In this document: positions 7,901 through 15,746 of the stretch, one piece after another
Numbering within the stretch: the stretch's first letter is position 1
Layout of the letters: each line of letters starts with the position of its first letter
DNA from: Bacteroides sp. UBA1317
GTDB taxonomy: Bacteria; Bacteroidota; Bacteroidia; Bacteroidales; Bacteroidaceae
Direction of reading: 5' to 3'
NCBI GenBank assembly: GCA_002307035.1
Contig: DBTL01000075.1
Location: 1-28,115, forward strand
Length of the DNA stretch: 28,115 nt
The notes under the pieces: model-generated
What the model was told of the DNA's origin: nothing
Databases searched by the model: none
What the model saw: the letters and a program-made list of their open reading frames with translations, nothing else
Program-made: the position numbers and the translations under genes

Positions 7901-8190
7901 AGGTCGCTGAGGCGGTCGCCCGGCATCCCTTCATCTACAATGCAAGCGTCGTATTCAATCGTAATGTTGCCGCTCATCTTTTCTTTTCTCCACAAAGTCA
8001 ACCCTTTCGGGGCTAGCATTTCCAGTGTATCATTCCGAAAGGAAATCTTATAATCAGGTGATTCCGATTCCACTTGCCAATACTTTGCAAACTGTTTGCT
8101 GTTTAATCCAGACTTGATTTTTACTTGTGCTTGCAATGTGCACGATAGTATAAGAAAAAGAGATGTTGCGATGTTGGTAATGAGTTTCAT
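4915..8190 (-). CDS. DUF6250 + PL26-type exo-rhamnogalacturonan lyase (PcRGLX/YetA-like), secreted
   Basis: This 1091-residue protein has two parts. Residues ~23-225 resemble DUF6250, a concanavalin-like sandwich (KYWQVESE, YYMGYGGNHNSTTRFRRYDG, GWFGFRTT). From about residue 230 (PLQWIGTTPSVNTPVSFGVP) it resembles the PcRGLX/YetA exo-rhamnogalacturonan lyases: RIFT barrel, central beta-sandwich, then an alpha/alpha toroid with WYGFWNYGD (~742) and NVSHWGCGAKEARIS (~823). It should cleave RG-I by beta-elimination from chain ends, releasing unsaturated products for GH105. The start at 8190 gives a signal peptide, MKLITNIATSLFLILSCTLQAQ; the frame is open further upstream, but that extension has no signal sequence and overlaps the divergent gene. 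The DUF6250 part may bind sugar. It is divergent from the GH115 operon, so co-regulation is likely. The PL26 call is from motifs and would benefit from a profile search. Confidence 0.85.
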   Translation of the reverse strand: MKLITNIATSLFLILSCTLQAQVKIKSGLNSKQFAKYWQVESESPDYKISFRNDTLEMLAPKGLTLWRKEKMSGNITIEYDACIVDEGMPGDRLSDLNCFWMASDPLHPNDIWKRAKWRNGVFKHCYSLQMYYMGYGGNHNSTTRFRRYDGNYEQVEKVNQLPAVLQEYTDQEHLLKPNKWYHIKITCIDNKVCYYINNERLVDFRDPNPHRSGWFGFRTTLSRAKISNFSYVTHPSGNQTIPLQWIGTTPSVNTPVSFGVPFAKGMISSKQNFTLATTDGKEIPTDNWELAYWPDGSIKWGGFAAVVPATSEKLTLHINNDGKHSQTAHSKLKIKESADHIMIENGTLSAFFSKKGTSLFDSLVYNKTRIAGSAQLVCRTESKRVKQGDNESVTYTNYRSEIKSMTIERQSNVRTVLKIEGMHKNTEREWLPFIVRLYFYAGSEEIKLVHSIVYDGDQQKDFIKGVGLTFNVPLREALYNRHVAFSGSGEGLWSEPVQPLTGRRAISLKENRNIYSQQMEGKRIPEYQEFDSANQDLIDHWASWGEYRLSQLSPDAFSIRKRANDTNSWIGTFSGDRSHGLGFVGDVSGGLAVCLQNFWESYPSSIEIKGARTGNATLTVWLWSPEGEAMDLRHYDNVAHGLNESYEDVQEGLSTPYGIARTSVLMISPQAAYPGKAQLSALASVLSSSKQLICTPEYLQRQHAFGIWSLPDRSTPMRKEVENQLDATIDYYQRAIEQHKWYGFWNYGDVMHTYDPERHEWLYDVGGFAWDNTELGSNMWLWYSFLRTGRADIWRMAEAMTRHTTEVDVYHLGENAGLGSRHNVSHWGCGAKEARISQAAWNRFYYYLTTDERSGDLMTEVKDADQKLYTMDPMRLAQPREQFPCTAPARLRIGPDWLAYAGNWMTEWERTGNTVYRDKIIAGMKSIAQLPNGLFTGPKALGFDPATGFISYEGDPKMENTNHLMTIMGGFEVMNELMEMVDLPEWNKVWLDHAAHYTKKAWEISHSRFLIPKLTAYAAYQTSSPELKKQAWEELMPKSGKYPWQPLRMKKVLPPEVLSPIDEDTSVSTNSVATWAIDAIYMLEVAPPNE

Positions 8191-8232
8191 GGTATGATTG
8201 TTCTTGAGTTTCTGCTTTATGATTTGTTGAAT

Positions 8233-8263
8233 CAAAAATAGATAAAAGTTAGTTGATAGCAAG
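8233..8263 (-). promoter_or_regulatory. Candidate promoter of the PL26 gene
   Basis: On the minus strand CTTG (8263-8260) is followed after 19 bases by TATTTTTG (8240-8233). This fits the Bacteroides sigma-ABfr pattern TTTG-N19-TAnnTTTG with one mismatch in the -33 box. The start codon is 43 bp downstream. It is the best-formed promoter in the window. Confidence 0.55.
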
Positions 8264-8336
8264 TTGGTAGTGCCTCTTCTGCACTCTTTTACATGCAATT
8301 GTACGCACTTATAGGCTGCAATCTCCTTAAAAAAGC

Positions 8337-8344
8337 TAATTTTG
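8337..8344 (+). promoter_or_regulatory. Candidate -7 box for the GH115-PL11-GH105/CE12-rhaM operon
   Basis: TAATTTTG matches TAnnTTTG and lies 63 bp before the GH115 ATG, in the 217-bp divergent spacer shared with the PL26 gene. No good -33 box is seen, as would be expected for an activator-dependent promoter controlled by the HTCS. Confidence 0.45.
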
Positions 8345-8407
8345 TTCACCAAACAAATCTGATTGATCGTATGAAAAACATTTTTTCCTTTCTTACAAGA
8401 TAGATTT

Positions 8408-11230
8408 ATGAAGCATTTATATTGTTTTTGTTTGATGGCACTCATTTGTTGTTTTAGCTTCTCTATAACAGCGGCAGAGGGTTTTGCTTTTGTTCCTTCC
8501 GGAAGCAGGCTTGGTGTGCACATGAACGATGACGAAAAGAATGCTCCCGAGTCTGCTCTTCAAATGTTTTGTGATGATTATACGTCTGTCTTTGGAGCTA
8601 CTCCTTCACTTACCGATAAGGCAGAAAGTGCTGATGTGCTGATCGGCACTTTAGGACATGCCGGGTGTGAACAATGGATTAAATCACTGAGCATCGTTAC
8701 CGAAGGGTTGAAAGATGAATGGGAAGCCTTTCGTATACAGGTAATTAAGCGAGGAGACCGAAATCTGTTGGTAGTATTGGGGAGTGATGAGAGAGGCACT
8801 GCTTATGCTATACTCGAACTGTCTCGGATGATAGGAATTTCTCCTTGGAGTTGGTGGGCAGATGTTACGTCAAACAAAAAGGAACAGATACTCCTTCCAT
8901 CCACTTATGTCAATGAGCAAAAGCCGTCTGTGCAATACCGCGGAATATTTATTAATGATGAAGATTGGGGATTGGTACCCTGGAGCCATCATAAAATAGA
9001 GCAAATATCAATTAAGGGAGAGATAGGGTCAAAGACGTACGAACGGGTATTCCAACTTCTATTGCGTCTAAGAGCAAACATCATCTGGCCGGCTATGCAC
9101 GAATGTACCAAACCATTTTATACGGTAACCGGAAACAAGGAGATGGCGGATAAGTACGGTATCGTGATTGGGACTTCTCACTGCGAACAATTGATGAGAA
9201 ACAATGCCGGAGAGTGGGACAAAAATAAATATGGTGATTATAATTACCTGACGAATAAAGAAAGGGTGCAGGCGTATTGGAAAGAACGGTTGCAAGAGCT
9301 GGGTTCCTATCAGAACTTTTATACCGTTGGCATGCGTGGTGTGCATGATGGAAAGATGGAAGGGGCAAAAACGCTCGATGAACAGACTGCACTGACTACG
9401 GAAGTCTTGAATGATCAACGAAAATTGCTTGCAACTTATGTCTCTCCAATGGTAACGTCTGTTCCGCAAGCAATCATTCTTTATAAGGAGGTGCTGGATG
9501 TCTATAACAACGGGCTTAAAATTCCTGATGATGTGACGCTCGTTTGGTGTGATGATAACTATGGATACATCACTCGTCTCAGCAATGAGGAAGAACAAAA
9601 GAGAAAAGGTGGAGCCGGGGTTTATTATCACATATCCTATTGGGGGCGTCCACACGATTATCTATGGTTATGTTCCACATCACCTGCGCAGATATATACT
9701 GAGATGAAGCGTGCTTGGGATCATGGTTCCCGAAAGTTGTGGATATTAAATGTAGGCGACATAAAGCCGGCAGAATATGAAACGGAGTTCTTTATGGATA
9801 TGGCTTGGAATATGGATGCTGTTCATTCGCAAACGCTGAACGAACATCTGCAAACATGGATTTCTCGTGAGTTTGGCGAAGAATTGAAAGAATCCTTGAG
9901 TCGTCTAAAACAAGAATACTATCGCTTGGCTACTATTCGTAAGCCGGAGTTCATGGGTTGGAGCCGGGTGGAAGAGCATGCTGCAATAAAAGGAGGTAAA
10001 ACCCCGGTTCGTGATACTGAATTTAATCCTTTTATGTTTGGCGACGAGGTTCAGAGACGGATAGACGATTATACCCGTTTATCAGAGAAAGCTCGTGCTC
10101 TGGTAAAAGAGATCTCCCCTCAGCGTCGTGATGCTTACTTTCAATTGATGGAATATCCGATATGTGCTTCCGCAGCAATGAACCATAAGTTACTTTATGC
10201 GCAGAAGGCAAGACTTTTAGCACGTTATGGTTTGCCGGTGGCAAATGAATATATCCGTTTGAGTCATGAGGCGTATGAAGAATTGGTAGAATTAACTCGT
10301 CATTACAATAAGGACATAGCCGACGGGAAATGGGATGGAATAATGGATATGCATCCTCGTAATTTACCTGTTTATGCTAAAAGTTTGTTGCCTGATTCAA
10401 TTTCCTTGCGCAAGGAAAAGCCTGCTGTAGTCTGGTTTGAAGGAGATTCTTTTCCTGCAATTCCTTCTTCAACGATTGCATTGCCCACTTTTATGAAAGG
10501 GAATAGCAGCAATCGCTTTATTTCTTTATATAGTTATGGAACGAAGAAAGCCTTCTGGCAAATAGAGAGGAAACCTTCATGGCTTTCTGTGAAAGAAATG
10601 TCTACGGGTAAGGCTTTCGAGCAACACCTTTTGATCGGGATAGATTGGACAAAAGTTAAGGGAGATGCCTCGACTTCATGTACCTTAATAGTGGACGGCA
10701 AGAAGTATCCGATAAAGATGTCGATACTGACTAAGAAGAGATTGGCTAAAGCCGAATATGATGGTATGATAGCATGGAATGCTGCGGACTATGATGAGGC
10801 TTCCTCATTGAAAGATTTACGATGCACTTCCGGATTGGGTTACAGTCAGCAGAGCATCTCTCTTCCCAAAGGAGAAAACTTGAGCTATCGTGTGGAAACT
10901 GTCAGTACCGGAAAGTGCTGTATGAGAGTGGGGTTAATACCGAATCATCCGGTGAATGGAGATTCATTACGTTATCAAATAACGGTCGATGAAGAACAAC
11001 CTCAGATTGTATCTTATAAAACAGTAGGACGTTCTGAGGCATGGAAGGTAAATGTGCTACGTAACTTGTCGTTGAATGTCACTTTCCACCAGTTATCTGA
11101 ACCGGGGAAGCATACCATTCGTATAAAAGCGCTTGATAGTGGGGTTATCCTTGATCAGATGATGTTGGATTTTGAACCTCAACGATCTTTTTATGAGGTT
11201 CCTGTAGAAATAATGAATGATAAGATTTAA
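8408..11230 (+). CDS. GH115 family alpha-glucuronidase, secreted
   Basis: This 940-residue enzyme belongs to GH115, whose known members remove alpha-linked (4-O-methyl-)glucuronic acid from xylan or arabinogalactan side chains. A signal peptide ends near residue 23 (FSITAAEG). An N-terminal small domain includes LLVVLGSDERGTAYAILELS and ISPWSWWADV. The catalytic barrel starts with the hallmark PSVQYRGIFINDEDWGL at about residue 171, then LRLRANIIWPAMHE, IGTSHCEQLMRN, VWCDDNYGY and KLWILNVGDIKPAE. A C-terminal sandwich domain follows (about 770-930), as usual for the family. It heads an operon; PL11 begins 8 bp after its stop. In this setting the substrate is more likely glucuronosyl groups on RG-I or attached arabinogalactan than xylan, since no xylanase is seen nearby. 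The substrate is inference; the family is firm. Confidence 0.9.
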   Translation: MKHLYCFCLMALICCFSFSITAAEGFAFVPSGSRLGVHMNDDEKNAPESALQMFCDDYTSVFGATPSLTDKAESADVLIGTLGHAGCEQWIKSLSIVTEGLKDEWEAFRIQVIKRGDRNLLVVLGSDERGTAYAILELSRMIGISPWSWWADVTSNKKEQILLPSTYVNEQKPSVQYRGIFINDEDWGLVPWSHHKIEQISIKGEIGSKTYERVFQLLLRLRANIIWPAMHECTKPFYTVTGNKEMADKYGIVIGTSHCEQLMRNNAGEWDKNKYGDYNYLTNKERVQAYWKERLQELGSYQNFYTVGMRGVHDGKMEGAKTLDEQTALTTEVLNDQRKLLATYVSPMVTSVPQAIILYKEVLDVYNNGLKIPDDVTLVWCDDNYGYITRLSNEEEQKRKGGAGVYYHISYWGRPHDYLWLCSTSPAQIYTEMKRAWDHGSRKLWILNVGDIKPAEYETEFFMDMAWNMDAVHSQTLNEHLQTWISREFGEELKESLSRLKQEYYRLATIRKPEFMGWSRVEEHAAIKGGKTPVRDTEFNPFMFGDEVQRRIDDYTRLSEKARALVKEISPQRRDAYFQLMEYPICASAAMNHKLLYAQKARLLARYGLPVANEYIRLSHEAYEELVELTRHYNKDIADGKWDGIMDMHPRNLPVYAKSLLPDSISLRKEKPAVVWFEGDSFPAIPSSTIALPTFMKGNSSNRFISLYSYGTKKAFWQIERKPSWLSVKEMSTGKAFEQHLLIGIDWTKVKGDASTSCTLIVDGKKYPIKMSILTKKRLAKAEYDGMIAWNAADYDEASSLKDLRCTSGLGYSQQSISLPKGENLSYRVETVSTGKCCMRVGLIPNHPVNGDSLRYQITVDEEQPQIVSYKTVGRSEAWKVNVLRNLSLNVTFHQLSEPGKHTIRIKALDSGVILDQMMLDFEPQRSFYEVPVEIMNDKI

Positions 11231-11238
11231 AATAATGA

Positions 11239-13098
11239 ATGATGAAAAGAAAATGTATCTGGATAATGCTGCTTTCTCTTATAGTAGGTGGGATGCTGTT
11301 TGCTCAGCCTGCTTATAACTTTTCAAAGTTGAAGAGAGAAAAACTAGGGCGTGGAGTTGTGGCTTTGCGTGAATCTCCCTCTACTGTGTTTGTTTCATGG
11401 AGGTATCTTTCCTCTGATCCTATGGGTACAGCTTTTCAGGTGTATAGAGATGGGAAGCTGCTAACGAAGGAACCGATAAAAGAAGGTACTTTCTATCGAG
11501 ATAATTACAGTGGGGCAAGTAAAGCTGTCTATACCGTTCAAACGGTGGTGCAACATGGAAGAGCTGTCCAATCGGAGGGAAGCTACACACTTGCTGCTAA
11601 TGCTCCAATCGGCTATCTTAATATTCCTCTGGATAAACCGGCTGATGGAGTAACTCCATCGGGAGAGCCGTTTACTTATTCGCCTAATGATGCTAGTATT
11701 GGTGATGTGGATGGCGACGGTGAATATGAGATTATATTGAAATGGGACCCTTCTAATGCGCACGATAATTCGCATAACGGATACACAGGCTCTGTCCTGT
11801 TTGATTGTTATCGCTTGGATGGTACTCATTTATGGCGCATTGATATGGGACGAAACATTCGTGCAGGGGCTCACTATACACAGTTCATGGTGTTCGATCT
11901 TGATGGAGATAATCGGGCTGAAGTGGTGATGAAAACATCTGATGGAACAATTGATGGCAAAGGGAAAATAATAGGAGATGCGAATGCTGATTATCGGGCG
12001 GAAAACGGAAGGATACTTACCGGAAATGAATTCCTTACTGTCTTTAGCGGGGCAACAGGTGAAGCTCTTTATACTACAAACTATGTACCCGAACGTGGCG
12101 ATTTGATGGGCTGGGGAGATGATCATGCGAACAGAAGTGATCGTTACTTGGCTTGTGTGGCTTACTTGGATGGTGTGCATCCGAGTGTGGTGATGTGTCG
12201 GGGATACTATACTCGTACGGTTTTGGCTGCTTTCGATTGGAACGGGAAAGAATTGAAACAACGGTGGGTATTCGATAGTAATCAGCCGGAATGGAGCAAG
12301 TATGCCGGACAAGGTAATCATAATCTTCGTGTAGGGGATGTGGATGGCGATGGTTGTGATGAAATTATGTATGGCGCATGTGCCATAGACAATGACGGCA
12401 GGGGACTTTATTCTACCGGTATGGGACATGGGGATGCAATGCATATGACTCAATTTGATCCTTCAAGCCCTAAACTTCAAGTATGGGATTGCCATGAAAA
12501 CAAACGCGATGGTTCTTCTTTCCGTGATGCTGCTACCGGAGAGGTGCTGTGGCAGGTAAAAAGTCCTACGGATGTAGGCCGGGCGATGGCTGCTGATATT
12601 GATCCAACCAATCCCGGAGTTGAGATGTGGTCAATAGATTCCGGTGGTTTGCGTAATATAAAAGGGGAAGTGATTAATCCTGAAATTCGTTCCTTATCCA
12701 TCAATATGGCTGTTTGGTGGGATGGTGATTTGTTGCGTGAGCTTTTAAATAAGAATGTGGTAAGCAAGTATGACTGGAAGACAGGGAAGTGTAGTCCGCT
12801 TGCTGTTTTTGAAGGAAGCGCTTCAAATAACGGAACGAAATCCACCCCTTGCCTGCAGGGAGATATTGTTGGAGATTGGCGGGAGGAAGTGCTGCTTCGT
12901 TCGGAAGACAACTCGGCTTTGCGACTCTATATCTCCACCATTCCTACTGCTTATAGATTCCATACGTTCCTTGAAGATCCTATTTACCGCATAAGCATTG
13001 CTACTCAGAATGTGGCTTATAATCAACCTACACAGCTGGGCTTTTATTTTGGCCCTGACTTGAAGAACACAATGTTCCGAGGTTTTCAATTTAAATAA
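11239..13098 (+). CDS. PL11 rhamnogalacturonan lyase (YesW/YesX-like), secreted
   Basis: This 619-residue lyase cuts the Rha-GalA backbone of rhamnogalacturonan I by beta-elimination. A signal peptide ends at LFAQ (about residue 23). PL11 features are plain: an N-terminal fibronectin-like part (VFVSWRYLSSDPMGTAFQVYRDG), then an eight-bladed propeller rich in calcium loops such as GDVDGDGEYE, FDLDGDNRAE and GDVDGDGCDE, with conserved stretches KWDPSNAHDNS, ERGDLMGWGDDHANRSDRY and FDWNGKELKQ. The C-terminal FRGFQFK is a common PL11 ending. Length equals that of YesW/YesX-type enzymes. Two ATGs overlap at 11239 and 11242; either serves. It sits 8 bp after GH115 and 30 bp before the GH105-CE12 gene, so the three are co-transcribed. 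Endo versus exo action cannot be decided from sequence alone, but most members act internally. Confidence 0.95.
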   Translation: MMKRKCIWIMLLSLIVGGMLFAQPAYNFSKLKREKLGRGVVALRESPSTVFVSWRYLSSDPMGTAFQVYRDGKLLTKEPIKEGTFYRDNYSGASKAVYTVQTVVQHGRAVQSEGSYTLAANAPIGYLNIPLDKPADGVTPSGEPFTYSPNDASIGDVDGDGEYEIILKWDPSNAHDNSHNGYTGSVLFDCYRLDGTHLWRIDMGRNIRAGAHYTQFMVFDLDGDNRAEVVMKTSDGTIDGKGKIIGDANADYRAENGRILTGNEFLTVFSGATGEALYTTNYVPERGDLMGWGDDHANRSDRYLACVAYLDGVHPSVVMCRGYYTRTVLAAFDWNGKELKQRWVFDSNQPEWSKYAGQGNHNLRVGDVDGDGCDEIMYGACAIDNDGRGLYSTGMGHGDAMHMTQFDPSSPKLQVWDCHENKRDGSSFRDAATGEVLWQVKSPTDVGRAMAADIDPTNPGVEMWSIDSGGLRNIKGEVINPEIRSLSINMAVWWDGDLLRELLNKNVVSKYDWKTGKCSPLAVFEGSASNNGTKSTPCLQGDIVGDWREEVLLRSEDNSALRLYISTIPTAYRFHTFLEDPIYRISIATQNVAYNQPTQLGFYFGPDLKNTMFRGFQFK

Positions 13099-13128
13099 AA
13101 GGCTTTGTTAATACATGAATTTATAGAA

Positions 13129-15333
13129 ATGACTATGATAAAGAAACTATTGATTTTAGCAGGAGCTCTTCTCCTTATTGGAGTGATTCCTACCCAAGCT
13201 CAGAAAAAGAAAGAGGTGGCAAACGATATGAATACGCCTCTTCATTTGTTGCAACCGGACTATAAAGTACCCTATGGTATGCTCTCGGTGAAAGAGGTTA
13301 AAGCAGATATGGACAGGGTATTGCATTATCTTGATCAAGCCACTCCTGCTAGGGTAATTGACAAAAATACGGGGAAGCAGATTACGGATTATAAACAGAT
13401 GAATGCTCACTCGGTTTTGGATAAAGGATTGTTCCGACTGGCTAGTTATGAATGGGGAGTAACTTATGCCGCTATGCTTGCTGTCGGTCAAAGTACCGGT
13501 GATAAGACGTATACGGATTATACAATGGATCGTTTTCGTTTTTTGGCAGAAGTTGCGCCGGACTTTAAGCGTCTGATGAATGACTATGGAGTGATTGATC
13601 CGCAGATGAAACAGCTGCTCACTCCGCATGCGCTGGACGATGCGGGGGCTATGTGCGCTGCGATGATTAAAGCACAGTTGGCCGATAAACAAATAGACTT
13701 GCGTCCGATGATTGATAATTACATGAACTACATCATGTATAAAGAGTATCGCTTGAGTGACGGAACTTTTGCCCGCAATCGTCCGCAACAAAACACGGTA
13801 TGGCTCGACGACATGTTTATGGCTGTGCCGGCAATTGCTCAAATGGGTAAGCTTACTGGCGAGATGAAATACTACAATGAAGCAGTGAAGCAAATATTGC
13901 AATTCTCTAAACGAATGTTTGTACCCGAGAAAGGACTTTATCGCCACGGTTGGGTTGAAGGGATGACGGATCATCCGGCTTTTCATTGGGGTAGAGCTAA
14001 TGGATGGGCTATCTTGACCATGACAGAGGTGTTGGATGTATTGCCCGAAAATCATCCGGGGTATGAAGAAGTATTGAAGCAATTCCGTGCCCATATAAGA
14101 GGGCTGGCGGCCTGTCAGAGTGGTGAAGGTTTTTGGCACCAATTACTTGATCGGAATGATTCATATTTGGAGACTTCGGCAACAGCTATTTATGTCTATT
14201 GCTTTGCGCATGCTATCAACAAAGGTTGGATTGATCCTGTGGCTTATGGTCCGGTGGCACAATTGGGTTGGCATGCTGTATCTACAAAAATAAATGCAAA
14301 AGGGGAGGTGGAAGGTACTTGCGTAGGTACGGGTATGGCTTTTGATCCCGCTTATTATTACTATCGTCCGGTAAATGTATATGCTGCTCATGGCTATGGT
14401 CCGGTGATTTGGGCAGGTGCAGAGATGATTAATTTGCTGAAACAGCAACATCCTAAGATGAATGATAGTGCCGTGCAATATTACTCTACCGAACAAGCAA
14501 CGAGCGAACCTATTTTTAGCGTATCGGAAAATAGATGGAATCAAGTGGTTTCGGGCAGTAGTCGTAAAGCGGAGAATGCTCCGGTTGTTTTTCTTATCGG
14601 TGATTCTACTGTAAAGAACGGCAAGGGCGAAGGTGATGGAGATATGTGGGGATGGGGAGATTTCTTTGATTCTTTCTTTGATAGAAGCCGAATCTCAGTA
14701 GAAAACCATGCCTTGGGAGGTCGTAGCAGTCGCACATTTTTCACGGAAGGGTTGTGGGATAAAGTGTTACCCGGGATAAAAAAAGGAGATTACCTTTTTA
14801 TTCAATTTGGTCACAACGATGGTGGTCCATTGAATACAGGTAGGGCGCGTGCTTCATTGAAAGGGATCGGAGAAGAATCCGAGACAGTAATAATGGAACG
14901 CACGGGTGGCCCTGAAGAGGTGTTTACTTTCGGTCATTATTTGCGCATGTATGTTCGTCAGGCTAAGGCGCATGGCGCAAAAGTTATTCTTTTGTCGCCA
15001 ACCCCCGGAAACAGGTGGACAGAAGGGCGAATGAATCGTTTTACAGATACTTATGCGGCTTGGGCAGCCGAAGTAGCACACAAGGAGGGTGTTTATTTTA
15101 TTGACTTAAACGATCTTTCTGCTACGAAATTCGAAGCGATGGGAGCGGATAAAACCAACGGATACTATAAAGATGGAGTACACACTACGTATGATGGTGC
15201 CATCTTAAACTGTAAATCGGTTATTGAAGGACTTATGAAGTTGACTGATTGCGATTTGAACCAGTATGTGGACAAGGCTGCAATTGGTAAGGAATATAGA
15301 ATAAATAACAAAGAAAGGAAAAACACACCATGA
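13129..15333 (+). CDS. GH105 unsaturated rhamnogalacturonyl hydrolase fused to a CE12-type rhamnogalacturonan acetylesterase
   Basis: This 734-residue two-enzyme protein starts at ATG 13129; an upstream TTG at 13105 would add a non-signal extension. After a signal peptide ending QAQ comes a GH105 alpha/alpha-barrel (about 40-440) with WLDDMFMAVP (Asp227/Asp228, the catalytic acid region of YteR-type enzymes), YRHGWVEG and HWGRANGWA (His286). This part splits the unsaturated uronic acid from lyase products. Residues ~485-715 are an SGNH esterase: IGDSTV with catalytic Ser493, GGRSSRTF, FGHND (Asn563) and DGVH (Asp682/His685). CE12 enzymes deacetylate rhamnogalacturonan. The fusion joins deacetylation to oligosaccharide breakdown in one compartment. 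The 3' end overlaps the rhaM start by 4 bp (ATGA), showing translational coupling. Confidence 0.93.
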   Translation: MTMIKKLLILAGALLLIGVIPTQAQKKKEVANDMNTPLHLLQPDYKVPYGMLSVKEVKADMDRVLHYLDQATPARVIDKNTGKQITDYKQMNAHSVLDKGLFRLASYEWGVTYAAMLAVGQSTGDKTYTDYTMDRFRFLAEVAPDFKRLMNDYGVIDPQMKQLLTPHALDDAGAMCAAMIKAQLADKQIDLRPMIDNYMNYIMYKEYRLSDGTFARNRPQQNTVWLDDMFMAVPAIAQMGKLTGEMKYYNEAVKQILQFSKRMFVPEKGLYRHGWVEGMTDHPAFHWGRANGWAILTMTEVLDVLPENHPGYEEVLKQFRAHIRGLAACQSGEGFWHQLLDRNDSYLETSATAIYVYCFAHAINKGWIDPVAYGPVAQLGWHAVSTKINAKGEVEGTCVGTGMAFDPAYYYYRPVNVYAAHGYGPVIWAGAEMINLLKQQHPKMNDSAVQYYSTEQATSEPIFSVSENRWNQVVSGSSRKAENAPVVFLIGDSTVKNGKGEGDGDMWGWGDFFDSFFDRSRISVENHALGGRSSRTFFTEGLWDKVLPGIKKGDYLFIQFGHNDGGPLNTGRARASLKGIGEESETVIMERTGGPEEVFTFGHYLRMYVRQAKAHGAKVILLSPTPGNRWTEGRMNRFTDTYAAWAAEVAHKEGVYFIDLNDLSATKFEAMGADKTNGYYKDGVHTTYDGAILNCKSVIEGLMKLTDCDLNQYVDKAAIGKEYRINNKERKNTP

Positions 15334-15644
15334 AAAGAGAAGCTTTTAAAATGTACCTGAAACCCGGGTGCGAACTAGAGTATGAGAAAAGGCACAGCGC
15401 CATTTGGCCTGAGCTAAAGAAGATGTTATCCGATAGCGGAGTTTGTGATTACTCTATCTATTGGGACAAAGAGACTAATATTTTATTTGCTAGTCAGAAA
15501 GTGAATGGCAATGAATCCTCCCAAGATATGGGACATGACCCGATTGTGCAAAAGTGGTGGGATTATATGGCCGACATTATGGAGACCAATCCCGACAACT
15601 CTCCCGTAACCATCCCGTTGAAGGAGGTTTTTAGGATGGACTGA
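15330..15644 (+). CDS. rhaM: L-rhamnose mutarotase
   Basis: This 104-residue cytoplasmic enzyme interconverts the alpha and beta anomers of L-rhamnose, feeding rhamnose isomerase. It aligns by eye along its whole length with E. coli RhaM: KPGCELEYEKRHSAIWPEL, YSIYWDKETNILFA, QKWWDYMADIM and the very typical NPDNSPV near the C-terminus. Tyr18 and His22 occupy the same positions as the active-site residues of E. coli RhaM. The start codon overlaps the stop of the GH105-CE12 gene. As the last gene of a secreted pectinase operon, it points to rhamnose as the main released sugar. No signal peptide is present. Isomerase and kinase genes are not in the window. Confidence 0.95.
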   Translation: MKREAFKMYLKPGCELEYEKRHSAIWPELKKMLSDSGVCDYSIYWDKETNILFASQKVNGNESSQDMGHDPIVQKWWDYMADIMETNPDNSPVTIPLKEVFRMD

Positions 15645-15676
15645 TCTTTTTAGATCTTATTCTTTCAAAAAAACGT

Positions 15677-15724
15677 ATTACGAGGCAAAAGTCAGAGTTC
15701 TTTCTGTTACTTTTGTCTCGTAAT
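15677..15724. repeat. 16-bp inverted repeat between rhaM and the HTCS gene
   Basis: Arms at 15677-15692 and 15709-15724 pair with a single G-U type mismatch around a 16-base loop. An A run lies just before the left arm, so the minus-strand transcript would have a T tract, but both neighbouring genes run on the plus strand. It may be a weak or bidirectional terminator after rhaM, or an operator, since its right arm covers the candidate HTCS promoter box. Confidence 0.7.
15708..15715 (+). promoter_or_regulatory. Candidate -7 box for the HTCS regulator gene
   Basis: TACTTTTG matches TAnnTTTG and lies 31 bp before the HTCS ATG. It is placed in the right arm of the 16-bp inverted repeat. No clear -33 box is present. 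A separate promoter would let the regulator be expressed at a low level before the enzyme operon is induced. Confidence 0.35.
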
Positions 15725-15746
15725 TGTAATCCTTAATTTGAAGAAC

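Noticed and set aside
8191..8523. Extension of the PL26 reading frame upstream to 8523
   Set aside because: The extension is low-complexity, lacks a signal peptide, overlaps the start of the divergent GH115 gene and covers the candidate promoters. ATG 8190 gives a clear signal peptide.
8408..11230. Xylan utilisation as the main role of the locus
   Set aside because: GH115 alone could suggest it, but no xylanase, xylosidase or arabinofuranosidase is present, while five genes point to rhamnogalacturonan.
15643..15656. Short hairpin just after rhaM as a terminator
   Set aside because: The stem is only 5 bp of mostly A-T pairs; too weak to call.
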